A stretch of 64,000 nt of DNA. Origin: Anaerolineaceae bacterium. GTDB taxonomy: Bacteria > Chloroflexota > Anaerolineae > Anaerolineales > Anaerolineaceae. Location of the stretch: assembly GCA_029265815.1 (NCBI GenBank), contig JAJUGU010000001.1:1-64000 (forward strand), written 5' to 3'. The translations under genes and the position numbers were made by a program. The notes beneath the pieces were generated by a model. The model was not told the DNA's origin and did not search any database. It saw only the letters and a program-made list of their open reading frames with translations. This document shows positions 30,097 to 38,000 of this stretch, piece by piece; position 1 is the stretch's first letter, and every line of letters starts with the position of its first letter.

Positions 30097-31506
30097 ATGT
30101 TTCAAGTCCAACGTCAATCTATCCGTCCACTTACCACAGCCCACCTCGCGCAAACGATGACTTTATTATCGCTAACTGCAGATGAACTGAAGCAAGAAAT
30201 CGATTCGGAATTGGCTTCAAACCCGGCTCTGGAAATGGTTGAAGAAAGGCGTTGTCCAACCTGTCACAGGCTGCTCACTGAACCAGGAAAATGCCCGATT
30301 TGTAGTTTACCTTCCAATATTGAATCAGACGAACCGGTAGTATTCCTTTCTCCGCGTGAAGAATTCATTCCCCAGAAGGATTATATTGATACTGAAATTG
30401 ACGATGAGCCGTTTGCCCCCGCAACTGAAGATCTGCCTACCTACGTTCTGAGGCAAATCGCACCAGATTTAAAACCAGAACAGCGCGGATTAGCGGCATT
30501 TCTACTCACTCATCTCGATGAAGATGGCTTGTTGACGACAAGTTTAATGGATGTGGCCCGATATACCCATGTAGCACTCTCAGAAGTGGAGAAGGTTCAA
30601 CATATCATTCAGCTTGCTGATCCGATTGGCGTTGGATCGTGCACTACAACAGATGCCTTGCTTGTGCAATTGCGCGTTTTGGCAGATGCTGGAGAAATTC
30701 CCGAACTTGCAGAGACCCTTGTCATGGAATGCATGGATCAATTAAGTCATCACCAATATTCTGATTTGGCCCACCGTTATAACGTTCCCGTACGGAAGGT
30801 GAGCGAGGCAGCAAAATTTATTGCAGAAAACTTAAATCCTTTTCCTGCCAGATCTCATTGGGGAGATATCCGCCAGCCTGCAGATGAACAAATCCAGGTA
30901 TATCACCAACCAGATATCCTTATCAGTTACTTAAATGATGATCCAACCCGACCACTTGTGGTGGAAATTATTATGCCTATTAGTGGAACTTTACAGGTGA
31001 ATCCATTGTTTAAACAGGCTATCCGCCAGGCAAGTGAAGATGCAAAGCCAGATTTGAAGCAAGACCTTGAAAAAGCCTCGCTTTTTGTCAAGTGTCTGCA
31101 GCAGCGAAATCACACTATGGAAAGATTACTCATGCGCGTTGTGGGAATGCAAAGGGATTATATAATCAAGGGAGAAAAATACATAAAACCTGTCACCCGA
31201 GCACAACTTTCACGTGAACTGGAGGTACATGAATCCACCATTTCACGAGCGGTGGCTAACAAGGCAGTCCAATTGCCAAACAAGCGGATTGTTCCGCTCT
31301 CGTCATTTTTTGACAGGAGCTTGAATATCCGTAGCGAGTTGAAAGAGATCATTGAAAAAGAAGTCAAACCTTACAGCGATTCCGATTTAGTAGAAATTTT
31401 GGGGCAGCGGGGATACGATGTTGCCCGCCGTACGGTAGCGAAATATCGAGCCATTGAGGGAATCCTGCCTGCGCATTTGAGAAAGGTAACCACAAAAGTC
31501 ACATGA
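30097..31506 (+). CDS. rpoN: RNA polymerase sigma-54 factor with inserted Cys4 zinc-ribbon-like segment
   Basis: RpoN box VARRTVAKYR, HTH (LSRELEVHESTISRAVANKAVQLPNK), region I LAQTMTLLSLTADELKQEIDSELASNPALEM, then CPTCHRLLTEPGKCPIC. Confidence 0.93.
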   Translation: MFQVQRQSIRPLTTAHLAQTMTLLSLTADELKQEIDSELASNPALEMVEERRCPTCHRLLTEPGKCPICSLPSNIESDEPVVFLSPREEFIPQKDYIDTEIDDEPFAPATEDLPTYVLRQIAPDLKPEQRGLAAFLLTHLDEDGLLTTSLMDVARYTHVALSEVEKVQHIIQLADPIGVGSCTTTDALLVQLRVLADAGEIPELAETLVMECMDQLSHHQYSDLAHRYNVPVRKVSEAAKFIAENLNPFPARSHWGDIRQPADEQIQVYHQPDILISYLNDDPTRPLVVEIIMPISGTLQVNPLFKQAIRQASEDAKPDLKQDLEKASLFVKCLQQRNHTMERLLMRVVGMQRDYIIKGEKYIKPVTRAQLSRELEVHESTISRAVANKAVQLPNKRIVPLSSFFDRSLNIRSELKEIIEKEVKPYSDSDLVEILGQRGYDVARRTVAKYRAIEGILPAHLRKVTTKVT

Positions 31507-33443
31507 GATCGATCACTGAACGGATCACGGATTCGTTAAAGGCAAAGAAAGAACCCGGATTTAACGAAATATTCACCCTGCTCAATTTTGAAGAACTGCC
31601 AACAGCTCTAGTGGATAATACCTCACGGAGCTTGTTGTTTATTAACAGCAGATTGATGAAGATCGTTTCGTATACAAATCAGGATTTAGCACATAAACCA
31701 ATACAAATTCTCTTTCCTGACCTTGATCTTTCGACTGTTTCTACCGGGGAAATCCGGAAAGTTAAGGTCAACCGGCGGGAAAAAACTGCGGTTGAGTACA
31801 AATTACGCTTCGAGTTCATTGATCAGGCTGCCCAATGGATCGTAATCAATTTCTTACCTGAAAAACCGCCAGAAGTTGAAAATAAACAGATTATCCCTGA
31901 TCTATTGATTAAGCTGCGTCAATTTAGCCAACTATCCGATGAATCTAGTCTGCCAATGGCTTTGCAGCAAAGCACCCTTCTGGCGAAGACCATTCTGGGT
32001 TGCGATTACGTTTGCCTTTATCAGGCCGAATCCGATTATCCGCGCCTGCGGATGATCGCAGCCAGCTGTAAGGATGGAAGATTTGCTGAAACATTACCTT
32101 CTACAGATCTAATGCGGCTGGATAAGCCGTATATATGGCTGAAAGAAAATCGCGTACTGACAGAAATTCACCGATCTGCGCGCGAAAACCAGGTGGATTA
32201 CCTGGCGTCAGCACCACTGATTCAAGGCGGTGGAGCGTTTGGTCTGTTTGTGGCTGCAGGGAGAGGTGAACCTCCAGCGAAACTAGGAATTGATCTGCTG
32301 GAATTGCTGGCAGCAATGACCCTTTCCCTTTTCCAGCAGAATTTATTGGCTGAAAACTTGACCAGAAAGATCGAACAAACGCAGGATTTTGCAGATCTGC
32401 GCAATACCGCATTCGAAAATATGAACGAAGGTGCTGTGATTCTGGATAACGATTTTGTCATTACTGAGATCAATCAGGCTGTGGAGTGGATGTTAGGGTA
32501 TTCTGCACAAGAAGTCAGAGGCCAAATTTTTGATAACATTCTCATTGGCACTGACCGCTTATTGCCGGCTTTGATTGAAGCGCAGGAAGGAAAAACCACG
32601 AATGATATTGGTAAGGCCTCTTTGCATCGCAGGAACGGGCAGGCCTTTCCTGTAAAGATCAAGGTCATTCCTGTCTTGTCAGGTGAAGTAACACGATCAA
32701 TTATGGTGTTATTAACTGATATCAGCGAACACGAACAAAGTAAAGCGGTCACCCAACAACTTGAACACCGGGCGATTCTGGGTGATTATACAGCGGCTTT
32801 TGCTCATGACGTGCGCAATCCCATTAATAACATCTCAACGGGTCTCCAATTGTTAGCTGCGGTTTTGCCAGAAAACGATCCGAACATTGATGTAATCAAC
32901 CGCATGCAAGGAGATTGTACGCGGCTTAATCACCTGATGGAAGCCTTCCTTGCTTTCTCACGACCGCTTGAGTTAAAATTTGAATCCTTTGGAGTGGAAC
33001 AATTCCTCAAGCGTATCCTTGATCGCTGGCAACCGCGGATGGCACGTGTAAACGTAAAATCCACCTTATTCATCGATCCAAAGGTTGTTAATATTACCGG
33101 CGATCCTCGTTCACTTGAGAATGTGTTCACAAATCTGATTTCAAATGCTGTGGAAGCAATGACAGATAGTGGTGATACTCTGGCTGTCAAAGCAGTGATG
33201 AGCACTGAACTTGATGGCAGACCTGCGGTAGAGATCAGTATCTCTGATAATGGACCTGGTATCCCGCAAGACATCCAGGAGCACATCTTTGAGCCATTTG
33301 TTACCACGCGCAAGGCTGGGACCGGACTGGGATTGGCCATCACCAAGCAGATTGTCACTGCTCATAAAGGAAGTATTCGGGTAAACTCATTCCCTGGTGG
33401 AACTGTATTTACCGTAAAAATCCCTGCAGAAGGCGGAGAATAA
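31503..33443 (+). CDS. Soluble PAS-GAF-PAS sensor histidine kinase
   Basis: H-box FAHDVRNPINNISTGL, N-box NLISNAVEAM, GPGIPQDIQEHIFEPFVTTRKAGTGLGLAI; ATGA overlap with rpoN; no obvious TM segment. Confidence 0.92.
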   Translation: MRSITERITDSLKAKKEPGFNEIFTLLNFEELPTALVDNTSRSLLFINSRLMKIVSYTNQDLAHKPIQILFPDLDLSTVSTGEIRKVKVNRREKTAVEYKLRFEFIDQAAQWIVINFLPEKPPEVENKQIIPDLLIKLRQFSQLSDESSLPMALQQSTLLAKTILGCDYVCLYQAESDYPRLRMIAASCKDGRFAETLPSTDLMRLDKPYIWLKENRVLTEIHRSARENQVDYLASAPLIQGGGAFGLFVAAGRGEPPAKLGIDLLELLAAMTLSLFQQNLLAENLTRKIEQTQDFADLRNTAFENMNEGAVILDNDFVITEINQAVEWMLGYSAQEVRGQIFDNILIGTDRLLPALIEAQEGKTTNDIGKASLHRRNGQAFPVKIKVIPVLSGEVTRSIMVLLTDISEHEQSKAVTQQLEHRAILGDYTAAFAHDVRNPINNISTGLQLLAAVLPENDPNIDVINRMQGDCTRLNHLMEAFLAFSRPLELKFESFGVEQFLKRILDRWQPRMARVNVKSTLFIDPKVVNITGDPRSLENVFTNLISNAVEAMTDSGDTLAVKAVMSTELDGRPAVEISISDNGPGIPQDIQEHIFEPFVTTRKAGTGLGLAITKQIVTAHKGSIRVNSFPGGTVFTVKIPAEGGE

Positions 33444-33446
33444 TCA

Positions 33447-34619
33447 ATGAGCATTTCAGTATTAATTGTTGATGATGAAGATAATGCACGAGTAAACATT
33501 GGCGGGTATCTCGAAAAAAAAGGATATGAAGTTTTGGGAGCCGCAACAATGGATGAGGCGCGTGAGAAAATCCGCAAGGGAGAGGGAGATGTAGTTCTTT
33601 TAGACGTTCAATTGGGTGGGGAATATGGACCAAATCTTTTGTACGAGACTGCATCCATGCAAAATCGCCCACCATTCATTATTATGACCGGTTTTGGGGA
33701 TGTAGAAACCGCAGTGGATGCGATGAAAAATGGTGCGGTAGATTTCCTGCAGAAACCAATAAATTTTGTGCAGCTTGAAAAATCGTTAAAACACGCGAGT
33801 GAAATTGTTGCAATGCGGCGGGAATTGGATCACTACCGTGAAACGCAGATGGATAAGAGCAATTTTGTGGTGGGTGAAAATGAAATTGTCAAGACTTCCA
33901 TACGACAGTCTTTGGTGGCTTCAGAGAAACAGGTATCGGTATTAATCACTGGTGAAACGGGTACTGGCAAGGATGTGATCGCCAAGTATATTCATGCCAG
34001 CGGCCCGCGAGCGAATAAACCATTTATTTCGATTAACTGTGCAGCCATACAAAGTACAATGCTAGAATCTGAATTATTTGGGCATGAGGCAGGGGCATTC
34101 ACCAGTGCTGACCGGAAAAAGGCTGGTTTAATGGAAATTGCTGATGGTGGAGTGCTCTTCTTAAACGAAATTTCTTCCATGCCACTGGATATCCAGGCGA
34201 AATTGCTCACTGCCATTGAGACGCATTCTTTCAGACGAGTTGGCGGGACTGCATTGATCCACGTTGATGTTCAGGTTCTGGCGGCTTCTAACCGAAATTT
34301 AAAAGAAATGATTAAAAAAGGTGAATTTCGCGAAGACCTGTATTATCGCTTGAAGGTAGTCGACCTTGATTTGCCGCCCCTTCGCGAGCGCAAAGAAGAT
34401 ATTCCTGAATTGGTAGGTTTTTTTATCAGGCAGAACAACGCGCGGCAGGGAATGAACGTGGTAAATGTTTCGAACCAGGCCATGCAGGCATTGCAGAACT
34501 ATTCGTGGCCAGGGAACATCCGCGAATTATCGAACGCAATTGAGCGCGCCATGCTTTTCTGTGATGGTGAAACGATCAATCTGGCAGATTTGCCTAAAGA
34601 TATCACCACTCCTGATTAA
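33447..34619 (+). CDS. NtrC-family response regulator/sigma-54 activator lacking a C-terminal DNA-binding domain
   Basis: Receiver (VLIVDDEDNARVNI, VVLLDVQ), AAA+ Walker A GETGTGKD, GAFTSA loop, FREDLYYRL; ORF stops at NLADLPKDITTPD. Confidence 0.93.
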   Translation: MSISVLIVDDEDNARVNIGGYLEKKGYEVLGAATMDEAREKIRKGEGDVVLLDVQLGGEYGPNLLYETASMQNRPPFIIMTGFGDVETAVDAMKNGAVDFLQKPINFVQLEKSLKHASEIVAMRRELDHYRETQMDKSNFVVGENEIVKTSIRQSLVASEKQVSVLITGETGTGKDVIAKYIHASGPRANKPFISINCAAIQSTMLESELFGHEAGAFTSADRKKAGLMEIADGGVLFLNEISSMPLDIQAKLLTAIETHSFRRVGGTALIHVDVQVLAASNRNLKEMIKKGEFREDLYYRLKVVDLDLPPLRERKEDIPELVGFFIRQNNARQGMNVVNVSNQAMQALQNYSWPGNIRELSNAIERAMLFCDGETINLADLPKDITTPD

Positions 34620-34627
34620 CTAGCGCT

Positions 34628-34643
34628 TGGCATAATACTTGCA
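34628..34643 (+). promoter_or_regulatory. Sigma-54 (-24/-12) promoter upstream of the TPR/peptidase operon
   Basis: TGGCATAATACTTGCA; 15/16 identical to 30036-30051. Confidence 0.87.
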
Positions 34644-34678
34644 TCATGCCCTCTAGAGATCAAATTCTGGAGGGCAAA

Positions 34679-35002
34679 ATGTTTTCAATGACTGTAAATG
34701 ATTTTCTGCTGACGATGGCTTGCGCGCTTCTCTTTTGTGGGGTGGTCATTCTTGGGGTGGGGATTTATACATTGATTGGCAAATTGATGGGCAAAGAGTT
34801 AACCACCATAGCAAACCAGACTGCCAAATTAGCTGAGAAGGGGATTACAGATGAAATTTCTGGTTTAGTCGGCAATGCGCGTACCTTAATCGAAGTTCTC
34901 AATAATATGGTGAAAACCACAGCCGGTATTGGCATCTTCCTGGTCTTAATCGGATTTTCGCTATTTGGTGGAGCATACGCGCTGGTTCTACAAATCCGAT
35001 AA
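34679..35002 (+). CDS. Small membrane protein with two TM segments
   Basis: GGAGGG RBS before ATG 34679; hydrophobic segments FLLTMACALLFCGVVILGVGIYTLI and TAGIGIFLVLIGFSLFGGAYALVL. Confidence 0.75.
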   Translation: MFSMTVNDFLLTMACALLFCGVVILGVGIYTLIGKLMGKELTTIANQTAKLAEKGITDEISGLVGNARTLIEVLNNMVKTTAGIGIFLVLIGFSLFGGAYALVLQIR

Positions 35003-35048
35003 CTCATTACAACCCTCATTACTAGGGTACCCGAGAGGAGAATCCGCT

Positions 35049-38000
35049 ATGCAGTTCACTGATCAAATTTCTGTGGTGAACCACCTGACCTCACTTGATG
35101 AGGTGGCGGTTTATTTTAAAGCATTGCGTCAGGATGAAATTATCTGGAAAGAAGTTCAACGATTTCTTGCCGATCCATCCAGAGTGGAATATCTTGCTGC
35201 TCAGGAAAGGCCTCTTGATGCAGGGGTTCTGTGTTTGCTCTCTATCGATCCCGAAATTGATCTTTCGCGTTACCCTATTGCCTCGTTTTCAGGGCAAACG
35301 CTAGAACAAATCATGTTTGCCTATGAATCGTATATCCAATCTAACGAACCTGTAATTGATTTTGCACACGCAGCTTTGCTTGCTGCTGCTCTGATTGAAA
35401 AACGAAAAATTACTACTCAATGGAAGAATGTAATCCTAGAAATCATTTCCAGAATGAAAATCAGCACTTCTGAAAGATTCTCACAATTCTGGGGAACTGC
35501 TTTCGCTATCATTGCTAATCTAGTTGAAAAACGAGATGAATTACTGGCAGATTTACTTAGTCTGCAGCAACAAGATTTAGGTTTGAAAGTATTTATGCAT
35601 GCAGTGCAGTGCTTGCCTTTGAACGAGGAACAAAAAATTGAGTTGTTCTACAGTCACTTGAAATCAGTTAATACCGCGAATCAGTCTCAAGCTCTCCGAT
35701 TGTTATCGTTAACATCTGATCCGGAGTTTATCCGGCAGGTTGCCCTACGTTTGCTGAGTAAGTCTTTACAAATTGAGACGAACGGACAGACTTACGATAT
35801 TTATTGGAAAAATCCTGCATCATCACTGCAATTTGCGCTGCAATGCCAGTATGCGGCTGACATTGCTCATTATGCTGGTGAAAAGCAAATCGCAGCGAAG
35901 TTAATTGATAAATCAATGGAAATCCTGGCAGCCTTTGAATCAATTGGAAAGATGAAAAAGGTTGATTTATTCCAAGAATCAACAAGTATTCGTGATGTGT
36001 TTGACGAATCTGAACTAGAGCATCCGGAAATTACCTCCGAACTTGTCTACAGTCCATTATGGGGCGAAGTAGAAATTTCTTCTGATCAGGCAATTTTTCC
36101 TGTGAAAATTATTCGTCAATTGGATGAGATTTCTCACGCTGGAAATTCAGAATTTGCCAATGTTGAACTCATCACAGTAATCAATGCACTCTCTGACTGC
36201 GATCTTGAAGAATTATTTGTCAAAGGTCCAAAATTCATTCAGACATGGGATGTAGTGGAAGTCTTAGATAACTTGGCAAACTCGAATGCCAATCAGGAAG
36301 CAAAAAGATTGGCTGAAGTAATATTACGGAAAAATCCGTTCAATGTGAGAGCGAATCTTTCTGCGGCTAAAGTATTGGAAAAGATCGGTGCTTGGGCAGA
36401 AGCGCTGACGCACTGGCAAACACTGGCAATACTGAATCCGGCATCAGACGATGTCAAACGGAATCTGGGGAAGGCGTACATAAAAACTGGAGACAAAGCG
36501 GAAGCGTTTAAGGTTATGAAAGATTTAATCTCAAGAGAAGAACCTGAATGTGAATCCGATCTACTCGATTTAGCAAACCTTGCTCTTGATCTTGACCGGC
36601 CTGACGATACCATAAGCGCAGTAGAAAAAATCTTGGAACAGAACCCAGATCATTCCTGTGCGCTTACTTTGGCTGGTTTAGCACACCATCAAAAAGATGA
36701 GATCGATCTGGCTGTTGAAAAACTCCAGAAAGCCATTGAAACACCTGGAAATGATCCACGAGCATGGATCATTCTCAGCGAAATCAATAACAAGATTGGC
36801 AATAAAGAAGCTGCTTTAAATGTTTTGAAAGAAGGCCTTGCGGTAAATCCTGACCAAAGATCGATCAAAATTGCTTATGCAAAAAACCTGGTACAGAGAG
36901 GTTCAACTACTGAGGCATATCCTCTATTAAGAGAACTTTCCGCGGCCAGCGTTGATTATGAGATTGATACCCTGCTCATTGATGTTATGAAACAGCTAGG
37001 GAAAGAAGACCTTTGTCTGGTGATCGAGGAATTGAAAGGACGCTATCCTGAAGATCCTCGCATTCTTGCGGATTATGGCGAGAATCTGGTCGCTAATGGG
37101 AAGCTTGCAGAAGGTTTAAGCGTTTTAAGGCAGATCAAGTCTGATCTTAAGACCAATTCTGCATGGTCGATGGCATATGTTGCCGCGCTGTTGGGTATTG
37201 ATTACTCGAAATTTCAATCTGAACGCAATATTTCAGTAAAAGATATCAACGAAGCAAAGAGTATGATCGACCAGGTAATCAGTGTTGAACCAGATCAATC
37301 TAAAGCAATCATGCTAAAAGGTGAATTGCTTGCCAGTAATCATCAGCATGAAGCAGCAGTAAAATTGTTTACCCAGGTCTTAGAATCAAAGAACATGCTT
37401 GAAGATGGCTGGTTGGCCAGATTGCATGCAGACCTTACCCGGTCTACTGCTGCACTTGGCAAATCAGAAATTGCGCTTGCCTCAATAGAAGAAGCGATTG
37501 GTCTTCAACCTGACTGGATTGGATTACACCAGTTGAAGACTGACGTGATGCTTTCAGGTGGTGATGTTTCTCAAGCAGAGTCGCAATTTAAACATGTTTT
37601 AGAAATCACACCTGATTCTCATGAAAAATCACTCTGGGCAGCCAAGATATGGCAAAAAATGGGGAATTCAGAAAGGGCCGCTACAATCTTGAAGGATGCA
37701 ATCATAAGAGACCCCGCTCATCTAGATCTGCAATTGATGGCTGCAGAAATGCAACTGGATAAAGCTGCTGAGACTATCATTGGGGATCTTGTGCAGTCCA
37801 TGAAAACATTGGTTATGGAATCATCAGAACCAACTGAATTGATCCATAGTGCCGCACTATTCGTAAAGATGGGAAAAACAGAAGAGGCTATTCTTGCATT
37901 AACCCGTGCATGTGAATTAGGTAGTTGGGAAGCCAGTCTAAACCTGTGCGGATACTATCGTTTGCAAAATGAAAACGAAAAGGCTGGCGAAGTCATTGAC

